This document shows positions 24,059 through 33,388 of a DNA stretch of 64,000 nt, in pieces (within the stretch, counting starts at the first letter, position 1; the number at the start of each line of letters is the position of its first letter). Under the pieces are notes generated by a model. The model was not told the origin of the DNA and made no database searches. It saw only the letters and a list, made by a program, of their open reading frames with translations. The translations under genes were made by a program, and so were the position numbers. Origin of the DNA: CBDUEF01 sp018063485. GTDB lineage: Bacteria > Pseudomonadota > Alphaproteobacteria > Rhodobacterales > Rhodobacteraceae. The stretch is from assembly GCA_037045435.1 (NCBI GenBank), contig JBAOID010000011.1:1-64000 (forward strand), written 5' to 3'.

Positions 24059-25931
24059 GGGCAACCGCGGCGGCGCTACGCCCCCGCCGTAAATGTACGA
24101 CAATCAACAGCATTGCCGCCGGCGTCATCCCCTCGATACGCCTTGCATGAGCAATATTTGCGGGGCGATCACGCTCCAACTTCATCCGCAGCTCGTTCGA
24201 AAGACCCTTCAGGGCGCCATACTCAAAATCTTCAGGGATCACAGACATCTCTTCGGTCCGAAGCGCCTCAATTTCCAATGACTGCCTTCCGGCATATTGG
24301 GCATATAGCGCGTCGCATCGCAATTGCCGGCGCGTCTCGGTGTCAAGCGCTTCAAAGGTGGGAAAGGCTACCGACATGATTTCATCAGAGACCTCGGGGA
24401 ACGCAAGAATCTGCAAGCCGGATTTCCTGCTACCGTCCATGCTGATTTTGAATCCCAAATCATTCAGCTGAGACGAACTGCGCGAGACCGACGCCATCGC
24501 TTTTCTCCCGCTTTCCAAGCGATCCATCTTCTCATTGAATATATCAGCGCGCCTCTCGCCGACACAGCCCACCGCCATTCCCTTTTCGGTGAGGCGCTGA
24601 TCAGCATTATCCGCGCGCAGCGCCAGGCGATATTCCGCACGAGATGTGAACATCCGATACGGCTCGGTCACTCCTTGGGTCGTAAGATCGTCAATCATTA
24701 CCCCAATATAGCTCTCACTACGGCTAAGGGCCATTCCTGCCATAGCACGAGACGCGGCCGCCGCATTCACGCCTGCAACCAAGCCTTGCGCCGCCGCCTC
24801 CTCATAGCCGGTTGTGCCATTGATTTGTCCAGCAAAATACAGGCCCTCGACGTTTTTCACCCGCAAATCGCCGCGCAAACCACGTGGGTCGAAAAAATCA
24901 TATTCGATCGCGTATCCCGGCTGCAAAATTTCGACATTTTCCAAGCCACAGATGCTGCGTACATAGGCCTGCTGCACTTCGGCGGGCAGGGATGTCGAAA
25001 TCCCATTGGGATAAACCGTATCGTCAACTAACCCCTCCGGCTCCAGAAAAACCTGATGTGAGGTTTTTTCTGCAAAGCGAACCACCTTGTCTTCAATGGA
25101 TGGGCAGTACCGTGGGCCGACACCTTCTATAAACCCGCCATACATCGCCGATCGCGAGAGATTGGCGCGAACGAGGTCATGAGTTCGCTCGTTTGTGTGA
25201 GTGATCCCGCAATTGACCTGCCGCTGCGCGGGGTGCCGGTTCAAAAATGAAAACATCGTAGGTTCTTCGTCGCCGGGCTGAGATTCTAACCGCTGCCAGT
25301 CAATGGTCCTTCCGTTCAACCGGGGTGGCGTTCCCGTCTTGAGCCGACCTCCCACCTGAACGATCTCGGACAATTGCTGTGCCAGTCGATGGGACGCGGG
25401 ATCTCCAACGCGTCCCCCCGATTGGCGATTGTCACCTATATGCATAACGCCGTTCAGAAAGGTTCCGGCCGTCAAGACAACCCCCTTCGCCGCGAGTTCC
25501 GTGCCGTCGGCCAGAAGCACGCCAGTAACCCTACCCATTTCAAGCCGAAATGCTGCCACCTCCGCTTCGATGATTGTTAGCGAGGCTTCAACCGCCAATA
25601 GCTTTTGTATCGCTTCCCGGTAAATCTTTCGATCGGCCTGTGCTCTTGGGCCCTGAACCGCCGGGCCCTTGCGTCGATTCAACAGGCGAAATTGAATTCC
25701 CGATTCATCTGCAGCGCGCGCCATCAGGCCATCAAGTGCGTCAATCTCCCGAACCAGATGCCCCTTACCCAAGCCGCCGATCGCCGGGTTGCACGACATT
25801 ACACCAATCCGGTCCTTCCGCATGGAAATCAGGGCGGTGACAACGCCCATTCTTGCTGCCGCTGCCGCAGCCTCTGCGCCAGCGTGTCCCCCACCAATTA
25901 CCACGACGTCAAATTGTTTCACGTGAAACAC
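24051..25931 (-). CDS. mnmG: tRNA uridine-5-carboxymethylaminomethyl modification enzyme MnmG (GidA)
   Basis: With MnmE, MnmG installs the carboxymethylaminomethyl group on wobble U34 of several tRNAs, using FAD and methylene-tetrahydrofolate. The 626-residue product has the FAD motif FDVVVIGGGHAGAEAAAAAA near its start, MSCNPAIGGLGKGHL, the GGRLKTGTPPRLNG region and the C-terminal IEGMTPAAMLLIV. The GTG at 25931 (GTGTTTCACGTG) is the best start: it gives the family length (E. coli 629), and earlier codons lie inside mnmE. That start codon is part of a perfect parS site, so ParB binding could affect initiation of transcription or translation here. Confidence 0.95.
   Translation of the reverse strand: MFHVKQFDVVVIGGGHAGAEAAAAAARMGVVTALISMRKDRIGVMSCNPAIGGLGKGHLVREIDALDGLMARAADESGIQFRLLNRRKGPAVQGPRAQADRKIYREAIQKLLAVEASLTIIEAEVAAFRLEMGRVTGVLLADGTELAAKGVVLTAGTFLNGVMHIGDNRQSGGRVGDPASHRLAQQLSEIVQVGGRLKTGTPPRLNGRTIDWQRLESQPGDEEPTMFSFLNRHPAQRQVNCGITHTNERTHDLVRANLSRSAMYGGFIEGVGPRYCPSIEDKVVRFAEKTSHQVFLEPEGLVDDTVYPNGISTSLPAEVQQAYVRSICGLENVEILQPGYAIEYDFFDPRGLRGDLRVKNVEGLYFAGQINGTTGYEEAAAQGLVAGVNAAAASRAMAGMALSRSESYIGVMIDDLTTQGVTEPYRMFTSRAEYRLALRADNADQRLTEKGMAVGCVGERRADIFNEKMDRLESGRKAMASVSRSSSQLNDLGFKISMDGSRKSGLQILAFPEVSDEIMSVAFPTFEALDTETRRQLRCDALYAQYAGRQSLEIEALRTEEMSVIPEDFEYGALKGLSNELRMKLERDRPANIAHARRIEGMTPAAMLLIVVHLRRGRSAAAVAHG
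25915..25930. other. parS site at the mnmG start
   Basis: Second perfect copy of TGTTTCACGTGAAACA. It spans the first codons of mnmG, between the mnmE stop and the flavin-binding motif. Two identical sites 1.9 kb apart make this the likely chromosome centromere. Confidence 0.96.
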
Positions 25932-25932
25932 C

Positions 25933-27231
25933 CTATTTCCCGATGCAGAAGCTGGAGAATATCTCACCCAGCAAAGATTCGACATCAATTCTACCAATCA
26001 AACTCTCCAAAAACCGGTTTGCCTGACGTAACTCGGCAGAAACCAGCTCTGGCATCATCATCTCACTGTCCAAGCACACCTCAACACGTTCCAGTGCGGC
26101 AATTGTCGAAGCGATTGCCAGGCGCTGGCGTTCCCGAATGACCAGGCCTGCCGACGCCACCTGCAAGGACAGCCGTTTGGTAATCTCGGCAATAAGGCCG
26201 TCAACGCCCCAGCCGGTCAAGCCCGATACCGCAAATATCCCGCTTGCTGCCCCAGGTTTGGCAATATCAGCTTTGCCGAACACCACAAGGTCATCCCCCG
26301 TTGGCTCTAGGACGGATCGTTCATCGCCCTCCGTAACCAAAAAGACGCGCAAATCCGCTGTTTCTGCGCGCGCAATCGCCCGCTCAATCCCAATCATTTC
26401 CAATTTGTCGGTGGTTTGCCTTAGTCCCGCAGTATCCAATAGCGTCACCGAAAGCCCGGATAAATCCATCCGCACCTCAATCACATCCCGCGTTGTCCCG
26501 GCCGTCTCGGAAGTGATCGCCGCCTCACGTCCAGCCAGAGCATTCAACAGTGTGGATTTACCAACATTCGGTGCTCCGACAATAGCAACCTCAAAACCTT
26601 CTCGCAGACGTTCCGCCGCTTTCGCGCCTGCCAACTCACTCCGCAATTGTTCCAACAAACTGGCAACCAGCATCGAGACTTCCGGCACAACATCCACCGG
26701 AACGTCCTCATCTGCAAAATCAATGGTAGCCTCCAGCAAGGCCGCTGCCCTCAAGGCCAATCGCCGCCACACCTCAACTTTACGCCCCATGGCACCAGAC
26801 AATACCCGCTGCGCCTGTCGCCGCTGCGACTCGGTCTCGGCATCAATCAGATCCGCCAAACCCTCCACCTGAGTCAGATCAAGACAACCGTTCTCCAAGG
26901 CCCTGCGCGTAAATTCGCCGGCCTCCGCGAGCCGCAAGCCTGCAATCTCCGACAAGGCACGCAAGACAGCCGCCTGCACTGCCAAACTGCCATGGATTTG
27001 CAATTCAGCACTTTGCTCGCCGGTAAAACTTGCCCCCTTCTCGAACAAGACGACGATAGCTTCATCAAGCACTTCACCGGCCCAAGAGAGCTTGCGCAGC
27101 GCCGCTGAGCGCGCAGGAGGCAGTTTACCGCACAACGCCGAGACTGCGGCATGTGCGTTATCCCCAGAGAGCCGGATCACTGCGACTCCTGATTTGCCTC
27201 GCGCTGTAGCAAGGGCATAGATTGTATCCAT
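25933..27231 (-). CDS. mnmE: tRNA modification GTPase MnmE
   Basis: MnmE is the GTPase partner of MnmG in U34 modification. The 432-residue product has an N-terminal formyl-tetrahydrofolate-binding domain (TIYALATARGKSGVAVIRLS), a helical domain and an inserted Ras-like G domain with GAPNVGKSTLLNAL (G1), TTRDVIE (G2) and DTAGLRQT (G3). It ends with the conserved FCIGK, whose Cys is needed for activity. The length is close to the usual 430-455. Its stop is two bases from the mnmG start, so the two are co-transcribed in the order mnmE-mnmG-rsmG-parA-parB. Confidence 0.96.
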   Translation of the reverse strand: MDTIYALATARGKSGVAVIRLSGDNAHAAVSALCGKLPPARSAALRKLSWAGEVLDEAIVVLFEKGASFTGEQSAELQIHGSLAVQAAVLRALSEIAGLRLAEAGEFTRRALENGCLDLTQVEGLADLIDAETESQRRQAQRVLSGAMGRKVEVWRRLALRAAALLEATIDFADEDVPVDVVPEVSMLVASLLEQLRSELAGAKAAERLREGFEVAIVGAPNVGKSTLLNALAGREAAITSETAGTTRDVIEVRMDLSGLSVTLLDTAGLRQTTDKLEMIGIERAIARAETADLRVFLVTEGDERSVLEPTGDDLVVFGKADIAKPGAASGIFAVSGLTGWGVDGLIAEITKRLSLQVASAGLVIRERQRLAIASTIAALERVEVCLDSEMMMPELVSAELRQANRFLESLIGRIDVESLLGEIFSSFCIGK

Positions 27232-27261
27232 TGCTGATAACCGATTGATAAAACGAAATTT

Positions 27262-28534
27262 CTACGCGTTCATCGAATCGAAGAATTCGCCGTTGGTCTT
27301 TGTCTGCTTCAGTTTGGAAAGCAGGAATTCGATCGCATCAGTTGTACCCATCGGATTCAGGATCCGGCGCAGAACATACATCTTCTGCAAATCTGTCTTT
27401 TCAACCAGCAACTCTTCCTTGCGCGTTCCCGATTTCAAGATATCAATTGCCGGGAAAACGCGCTTGTCTGCCACCTTGCGATCAAGCACAATTTCCGAGT
27501 TACCAGTCCCCTTGAATTCCTCAAAGATCACTTCATCCATCCGGCTGCCGGTATCAATCAATGCGGTTGCGATAATCGTCAGCGACCCGCCCTCTTCGAT
27601 ATTGCGCGCCGCGCCGAAGAACCGCTTCGGGCGCTGCAGGGCATTCGCATCGACACCGCCGGTCAGAACCTTGCCACTTGAAGGAACCACAGTATTGAAG
27701 GCCCGCCCCAGACGCGGTGATCGAATCCAGCAAGATCACCACATCCCGCTTATGCTCAACCAAACGCTTGGCCTTCTCGATGACCATTTCCGCCACCGCA
27801 ACGTGACGCGTAGCGGGCTCGTCAAAGGTTGAAGATACTACCTCACCCTTCACCGACCGTTGCATATCCGTCACCTCTTCCGGTCGTTCATCAATCAACA
27901 AAACGATAAGATAACATTCCGGGTGATTCGTTGCGATCGAATGCGCGATATTCTGTAGCAAAACGGTCTTACCCGTCCGGGGCGGCGCAACGATCAGCCC
28001 ACGCTGGCCTTTGCCGATTGGTGCAACAAGATCAATAATCCGCGCAGAACGATCCTTGACCGTGGGGTCTTCGACCTCCATCTTCAAACGCTCATCCGGG
28101 TAGAGTGGCGTCAGGTTATCGAAATGCACTTTATGCCGCGCCCGCTCCGGGTCGTCGAAGTTGATCTTCGTCACCGTGGTCATGCAGAAATATTTTTCAT
28201 TCTCCCGTGGTGCCTGAATTACGCCCTCGATCGTATCGCCGGTCCGCAATGAAAATTGCCGCAGCAATTCAGGGGAAACATAAATATCATCTGGTCCAGG
28301 CAAATAGTTTGCCGAAGGGCTGCGCAGGAACCCAAAACCATCCTGCAAAACCTCCAGAACCCCATCACCGCCGATGACCCAACCTTCCTCGGCGTGTTCT
28401 TTCAAGATCGAAAACATCATTTCGCCCTTGCGCATCGAAGGGGCATTCTCGATCTCCCACTCCTCCGCCATCGCCAGCAATTCTGCAGGTGTCTTGGCCT
28501 TGAGGTCAGCAAGATTAAGGTGTTCGATAGTCAT
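27262..28534 (-). CDS. rho: transcription termination factor Rho (frameshift in this sequence)
   Basis: Rho is the hexameric RNA-dependent ATPase that terminates many transcripts. The start at 28534 (MTIEHLNLADLKAKTPAEL) gives the family N-terminus. The cold-shock-like RNA-binding domain (DGFGFLRSPSANYLPGPDD), Walker A (APPRTGKTVLLQNIAHS) and Walker B (RDVVILLDSIT) follow. After DSIT the frame breaks: one extra base near 27714 shifts it. The expected RLGRAFNTVVPSSGKVLTGG continues in another frame to the normal end (FFDSMNA). Removing that base gives a full protein of about 423 residues. Rho is widely important, so sequence error is more likely than loss. Confidence 0.94.
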
Positions 28535-28648
28535 GAGAATATCTCCTCGGCGCAGGTATGGTCCGGCGGTCAATAAAATGGAAAGCGTTCCGGCCGAATG
28601 GCCCCGCTAACAGCCGCCTAGCCTGCAAGATCAACGAAGTCAACCAAC

Positions 28649-29098
28649 TCAGAATTTAACAATGACCGACAGGACAATAATCACCAATAGCAGGGTCGGC
28701 ACCTCATTCATGATCCGGTATCGACGCCCCGTCAAATGGTTGGTTCCATTGATGAAATCCTTGCGCCTCCAGCCCAGCCAATGGTGAAACCAGCTCATCG
28801 CAAGCACGGCCGCCGCTTTTGTCCACGGCCAGATTTCAGACCAGTTCACAATCCCTGGCGTGAAAACCAGCGCCAATCCAAATACCCATACGGCAATGCT
28901 CGCCGGGTTTATGATGGCTTTCAACAGGCGGCGCTCCATGTCCTGGAACATGACATCCGTTTTCGATCCCGGCTGCACTTGCTCAACGTGATAGACATAG
29001 AGCCTTGGCAAGTAAAAAAGGCCAGCCATCCAGGTGATCACCGAGATCACATGCAATGCCTTTGTCCATGGATACATCTCTGCCAGAAAATTGCCCAT
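28649..29098 (-). CDS. hemJ: protoporphyrinogen IX oxidase HemJ
   Basis: HemJ oxidises protoporphyrinogen IX to protoporphyrin IX in the inner membrane. The 149-residue product has four predicted membrane helices and the family text YPWTKALHVISVITWMAGLF with the haem-ligand His, LPRLYVYHVE, then AMSWFHHWLGWRRKDF and YRIMNEVPTLLLVIIVLSVI. Length and motifs match the family. It is transcribed toward rho, 114 bases ahead of it, with the candidate replication origin on its other side. Confidence 0.94.
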   Translation of the reverse strand: MGNFLAEMYPWTKALHVISVITWMAGLFYLPRLYVYHVEQVQPGSKTDVMFQDMERRLLKAIINPASIAVWVFGLALVFTPGIVNWSEIWPWTKAAAVLAMSWFHHWLGWRRKDFINGTNHLTGRRYRIMNEVPTLLLVIIVLSVIVKF

Positions 29099-29508
29099 CA
29101 GTCACTCTCGCCTCACCTTGCCTTCTTAATAGTTTAGAAAAGAATATAAAAGATGATGATGTAGGGACGGTGGAAAACAGGACAACTCTGTTTCAGCAAT
29201 GGTTCTACACAGGATCCTGAGAAGGGTATAAGTTCTGGATCATCATGGACAACTCCCGGCGTGCAACATAAAAGTACTTCAATAACCAAAGGTTACTGGA
29301 AAAAGGTTGTCCACATCGGCTATAACGGGTTTTGGAATGGCATGGGAAAACCGGCTTTTCCACAGAGCCGCAAAACCCTTGTCAACATGTGGGCGAAACG
29401 CGCGGTTGTCTTGACAAACCGCGTCTATCGCCTCCTCACTTGCCAACCGCTCAATCTCGGTGGTTTTCACCGCAAGAACGAAACCAGATTGTCCACAAGG
29501 CCACCCAC
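29099..29508. other. candidate chromosomal replication origin (oriC)
   Basis: A 410-base gap between divergent genes with no reading frame. DnaA-box-like 9-mers: TTGTCCACA at 29307-29315 and 29489-29497, TTTTCCACA at 29356-29364, TTGTCAACA at 29379-29387 and a reversed GTGGAAAAC at 29170-29178. An AT-rich stretch lies at 29125-29155 (TTAATAGTTTAGAAAAGAAT). The parABS genes and the conserved maf-aroE-coaE-dnaQ-secB order next to it support an origin-proximal site. None of the boxes is the perfect TTATCCACA. Confidence 0.6.
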
Positions 29509-30109
29509 ATGTCTGCTCCCTTGATCCTGGCCTCATCTTCAAGCATCCGTCTTAAACTGTTGCAGTCGGCTGGGATTCAGGTTTCGGCTTATCCGGCAAG
29601 AATAGACGAAGACGCGATTCGACGGTCTTTGCAGGCCGGACTGGCCAAACCAGACGACATCGCAGATGCTTTGGCAGAACTGAAAGCCCGTAAACTGGCC
29701 GAGAAAAACCCCACCTCTCTTGTGCTGGGCTGTGACCAGGTTCTGGCGATTGGATCGGAAATTCTGAACAAACCTGAAACTGTCGAAGAGGCGGAATCCC
29801 AGATCAGCCGCCTGCAAGGGACAGACCCACCAATTGCTGTCAGCGGTGGTTCTCTATGACGATAACAAACCGATCTGGCGTCACATGGGTGTTGCCAGGA
29901 TGACGATGCGCACGCTTTCACAAGACTATCTGACCGCTTATCTATCGCGTAACTGGCCCGACATTGCCACCTCGGTCGGCGGATACAAGCTGGAATCCGA
30001 GGGCGTTCGGTTGTTTTCGAGGATCGAAGGGGATTACTTCACCATCCTCGGCTTGCCGCTGTTGCCGCTTCTCGGCTACCTTGGCGACAGAGGATTTCTA
30101 CAAACATGA
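29509..30109 (+). CDS. maf: Maf-like nucleoside triphosphate pyrophosphatase (frameshifted)
   Basis: Maf proteins hydrolyse modified or non-canonical nucleoside triphosphates. The reading starts MSAPLILASSSSIRLKLLQS, the standard Maf motif, with SLVLGCDQVLAIG further on. An extra base near 29820 (CAAGGGACAGACC) breaks the frame; the second part LLSAVVLYDDNKPIWRHMGV, SVGGYKLESEGVRLFSRIEG and TILGLPLLPLLGYL restores the family. Corrected length is about 200 residues. The stop overlaps the aroE start by four bases. It opens the maf-aroE-coaE-dnaQ operon leading away from the oriC-like gap. Confidence 0.9.
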
Positions 30110-30945
30110 CCGATACACCCCGCATCCCCCTGGCAGGCGTTATTGGCGACCCAATTGCGCATTCGCGGTCCCCTGCCTTGCACAATTACTGGTTGCGGCG
30201 ATATGGCATCCGCGGCCATTACATCCCTATGCATGTGGTTCAAAGCGATCTGAAGGCGGCCTTGGACATGTTGCCGCGGTTGGGTTTCGTCGGCATAAAT
30301 GTAACCATCCCGCACAAGGAACATGTGCTTGCGCTGGCCGATATCGTCACGGATCGCGCGGCACTGATCGGCGCAGCCAACACTCTGATTTTCCGCAAGG
30401 ATGGGCGCATACATGCCGATAATACCGACGGATCGGGCTTTATTGCCAATTTGCGCCAGAACGCACCCGCCTGGCAGCCAGCCTCTGGGCCAGCCGCTGT
30501 TCTGGGAGCAGGCGGCGCATCAAGGGCCGTCATTGCCGCGCTGATCGAGGTTGGGGTTCCCGAAATACGCGTCGCCAACCGCACCCGACCCCGTGCCGAA
30601 ACCCTGCGGTCCGACTTCGGTGCCAAGATTGTGGTTGTTGACTGGGTGCAGGCCGGTAACATGCTTGAGGATGCTGCTACCGTTGTAAATACCACCTCCC
30701 TGGGGATGACAGGCAAACCGGACTTTCGGGTTCCTCTTGATGCGTTGAACCCAAGGGCACTGGTCACGGATCTGGTCTATTCCCCCCTTCAAACCTCCCT
30801 TCTCGCCGAGGCCGAAAGGATGGGCTGCACCGTGGTTGATGGGCTTGGTATGCTCTTGCATCAAGCCGCCCCAGGGTTCGAGCGCTGGTTTGGACATCGT
30901 CCAGAGGTCGACGCCGCCACCCGCGCCGCCGTCTTGGCCCAATGA
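30106..30945 (+). CDS. aroE: shikimate 5-dehydrogenase
   Basis: AroE reduces 3-dehydroshikimate to shikimate with NADPH in the aromatic amino acid pathway. The 279-residue product has the substrate site IAHSRSPALHNYWLRRYGI, the catalytic Lys in NVTIPHKEHVLAL, NTDGSGFI with the second catalytic Asp, the NADP motif GAGGASRAVIAAL and the late VDGLGMLLHQAAPGFERWFG. It overlaps maf and coaE by four bases each, so translation is coupled. Confidence 0.96.
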   Translation: MTDTPRIPLAGVIGDPIAHSRSPALHNYWLRRYGIRGHYIPMHVVQSDLKAALDMLPRLGFVGINVTIPHKEHVLALADIVTDRAALIGAANTLIFRKDGRIHADNTDGSGFIANLRQNAPAWQPASGPAAVLGAGGASRAVIAALIEVGVPEIRVANRTRPRAETLRSDFGAKIVVVDWVQAGNMLEDAATVVNTTSLGMTGKPDFRVPLDALNPRALVTDLVYSPLQTSLLAEAERMGCTVVDGLGMLLHQAAPGFERWFGHRPEVDAATRAAVLAQ

Positions 30946-31538
30946 AGCGCTTTATCCTGGGCCTGACCGGTTCGATCGGTATGGGGAAATCAACAACAGC
31001 CGCCATGTTTGCGGCCAAGGGCGTGCCAATCTGGGATGCTGACGCGGCTGTCCATCGGCTTTATGCCACTGATGGGGCGGCAACGCGCCTGATCGCCATG
31101 CACTACCCGGATGCAATCGAAAACGGAGCCGTCTCCCGATCTGGCCTGCGGGCCAAGATCGCTGCCGACCCGTCGATTCTGGAGCATATTCAGAAGCTGG
31201 TTCACCCGCTGGTTGCCGAAGATCGCGCGCAGTTTCTGGCAAACAATGTCAGTGGATTGGTGGTTGTGGATGTTCCGCTCCTGTTTGAAACCGGCACTGA
31301 CGCACTCTGTGACGGCGTTGCAGTTGTCTCTACCGACTCCGACACCCAAAAAGCGCGCGTGCTTGCACGGGGGCAAATGACACATCACGAGTTTGAAGTG
31401 ATGCTTGCGCGCCAATTGCCTGATGCCGAAAAGCGCAAGCGCGCAACCTGGATCATTCCGACCGATTCACTGGAACATGCCGAGCAAGCAGTCGTCGCCA
31501 TCATTGCAGAAATAGACCAAAGGCTGAAACATGCGTGA
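30942..31538 (+). CDS. coaE: dephospho-CoA kinase
   Basis: CoaE phosphorylates the 3'-OH of dephospho-CoA, the last step in CoA synthesis. The 198-residue P-loop kinase starts MKRFILGLTGSIGMGKSTTA (Walker A GSIGMGKST), then has DADAAVHRLYA (the substrate-binding DAD motif) and VVVDVPLLFETG. The length is typical. It overlaps aroE by four bases and dnaQ by eight. Confidence 0.96.
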   Translation: MKRFILGLTGSIGMGKSTTAAMFAAKGVPIWDADAAVHRLYATDGAATRLIAMHYPDAIENGAVSRSGLRAKIAADPSILEHIQKLVHPLVAEDRAQFLANNVSGLVVVDVPLLFETGTDALCDGVAVVSTDSDTQKARVLARGQMTHHEFEVMLARQLPDAEKRKRATWIIPTDSLEHAEQAVVAIIAEIDQRLKHA

Positions 31539-32223
31539 AATCGTCCTTGATACAGAAACCACCGGTTTTGAACCCTCCGAGGGCCATCGCATCGTTGAAA
31601 TTGGTGCTATTGAATTGTTCAACCATGTGAAGACCGGGCAAACCTATCACCAATATATCAACCCCCAACGCCTGATGCCGAAAGAGGCGTTTGATGTTCA
31701 CGGCCTTGGTGATGATTTCCTGCGTGACAAGCCGGTGTTCAAGGCGATTGGGCAGGCCTTTCTCGATTTTATCGGTGATGCACAACTGGTGATTCACAAC
31801 GCCAGTTTTGATATGAAATTTCTGAACGCCGAGTTGAAATCCGCGGGATTTCCGGGTCTGCCCAACAGCCGTGCTACCGATACCCTGATAATGGCGCGCA
31901 CTAGATTTCCGGGCTCTCCAGCCTCGCTTGATGCCCTGTGCCGCCGTTTTGGTGTCGACAATTCGGGGCGTGAGAAACATGGCGCCTTGTTGGACAGTGA
32001 AATTCTTGCTGAGGTCTATCTGGAGCTGATCGGAGGGCGTCAGCCAGATCTTGCACTTGCTGTTGTCCTGCAGCACGAAACCACCACCTCCACAACATCT
32101 GATTGGCGGCCGCGTCCGCGCGTCACACCGCTAGCTCCGCGCATGACGGCAGAAGAACAGACCGCCCACCAGGTCATGGTAGCCAAGATGGGCGATGCTG
32201 CGCTGTGGCTGAAACGTCAGTAG
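31531..32223 (+). CDS. dnaQ: DNA polymerase III epsilon subunit (3'-5' exonuclease)
   Basis: DnaQ is the proofreading subunit of the replicative polymerase. The 230-residue product has the DEDDh exonuclease motifs: VLDTETTGFEPSEGHRIVEI (Exo I), LVIHNASFDMKFLNAEL (Exo II) and EKHGALLDSEILAEVYLEL (Exo III with the His and Asp). The C-terminal tail is the part that usually binds the polymerase subunit. It converges with secB with only four bases between the stops. Confidence 0.95.
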   Translation: MREIVLDTETTGFEPSEGHRIVEIGAIELFNHVKTGQTYHQYINPQRLMPKEAFDVHGLGDDFLRDKPVFKAIGQAFLDFIGDAQLVIHNASFDMKFLNAELKSAGFPGLPNSRATDTLIMARTRFPGSPASLDALCRRFGVDNSGREKHGALLDSEILAEVYLELIGGRQPDLALAVVLQHETTTSTTSDWRPRPRVTPLAPRMTAEEQTAHQVMVAKMGDAALWLKRQ

Positions 32224-32227
32224 TGGC

Positions 32228-32713
32228 CTAGTTCGGCTGCCCCTGCGCTGATTGTGTTTGAGCGCGACGTTGCAATTCGGTGCGATACAGGGCCAGAAAA
32301 TCCACAGTGTCGATGTTCAGCGGCGGAAAACCGCCGTCTCGCGTGACGTCCGAGATGATCCGCCGCACAAAGGGAAACAACATGCGCGGGCATTCGATCA
32401 ACAGAAAGGGATGCATCTGATCTTCCGGAACGCCCTCAATGTGGAAAATGCCGCCATAATCCAATTCCATCAGGAATAGCGTATCGCCGTTCACCTTGTT
32501 CTTGGACGTCACTTTGAACTTTGTGATCACATCAAACTGATGATCCGGTGCGCGTTTGCGTGCGTCCAGGCTGACCGCAACCTGTATATCCGGCTGCACC
32601 TCGGACCCGGTCAATCCCTTTTGTGCCACCAGATTTTCAAAAGACATGTCCCGCACAAATTGCGCCAGAACTGACATCTTGATTTGCGGCGCGCCGCCAT
32701 TTTCCTCGGCCAT
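32228..32713 (-). CDS. secB: protein-export chaperone SecB
   Basis: SecB is a tetrameric cytosolic chaperone that keeps precursors unfolded and hands them to SecA. The 161-residue product contains the family blocks VLAQFVRDMSFENLVAQKG, LMELDYGGIFHIEGVPED, HPFLLIECPRMLFPFVRRII and RDGGFPPLNIDTVDFLALYR. The length is normal. A short gap separates it from fxsA, in the same direction. Confidence 0.96.
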   Translation of the reverse strand: MAEENGGAPQIKMSVLAQFVRDMSFENLVAQKGLTGSEVQPDIQVAVSLDARKRAPDHQFDVITKFKVTSKNKVNGDTLFLMELDYGGIFHIEGVPEDQMHPFLLIECPRMLFPFVRRIISDVTRDGGFPPLNIDTVDFLALYRTELQRRAQTQSAQGQPN

Positions 32714-32769
32714 ACGACCACTCCTGAAGAACCCTCGATGCGCCCTCCTATCAGGTCAGGGCGCGGCGC

Positions 32770-33273
32770 TCAATGGCGCGTCCAACCCGAAGGCGGCGGC
32801 ACCTGGCCGGTTTTTGGCGGAATCTCTTCGAAATCGGCGTCGATCCAGTCCTGTGACCCGGTTTTGCTTGGGTGAGCAGTTTCGCCGCGAAACCTTCCCG
32901 AGCTCTGGCTGCTGGTAAAGCCGGCAATTGTTACCCGCCTGGCAAGGAGCCCGATCAACAACCGCCGCAGCGCCGGGATCATCAGCAAGAAGCCCAGCGT
33001 ATCCGTGAAAAATCCGGGCAGCATCAACAGGAACCCCCCGATCAGGATCAGCGCCCCATGGGCAAGTGGCGAGAGCGGATTCTTCATCTGATCACCAGCC
33101 TGCTGCAATTCCCGCAGCACGCCAATGCCCTGATAGCGCACCAAAAATGCCCCGATAACGGCGGTGGCCAGCACAATCGCCAGCGTCGGCCACAGCGTCA
33201 GCCAGCCACCTACCGTCACAAACAGCGCGATTTCGATCAGTGGCACCAAGAAGAACAGGCCAAATATCCACAT
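32770..33273 (-). CDS. fxsA: FxsA family membrane protein
   Basis: FxsA is a small cytoplasmic membrane protein; in E. coli its overproduction relieves phage T7 exclusion by F, but its normal role is unknown. The 167-residue product has three or four predicted helices (WIFGLFFLVPLIEIALFVTV, LTLWPTLAIVLATAVIGAFL, LIGGFLLMLPGFFTDTLGFL) with the conserved PGFFTDTLG motif and a polar C-terminal tail. It lies upstream of secB in a conserved alphaproteobacterial arrangement. Confidence 0.92.
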   Translation of the reverse strand: MWIFGLFFLVPLIEIALFVTVGGWLTLWPTLAIVLATAVIGAFLVRYQGIGVLRELQQAGDQMKNPLSPLAHGALILIGGFLLMLPGFFTDTLGFLLMIPALRRLLIGLLARRVTIAGFTSSQSSGRFRGETAHPSKTGSQDWIDADFEEIPPKTGQVPPPSGWTRH

Positions 33274-33388
33274 TTTTGCGGTCTCCGAAAGTCTTGCGCC
33301 CCAAGTGGTAGACTTGGGCGCACCCAGACCCTACATAAGAGTTCAACGTCCGGATCGCCAACCCCCCGGACATGATTTGAGGCCCGTT

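Noticed and set aside
29276..29544. Short open frames of about 87 codons on both strands of the hemJ-maf gap
   Set aside because: They overlap each other and the DnaA-like boxes, have no ribosome sites and no family resemblance; the gap is treated as non-coding.
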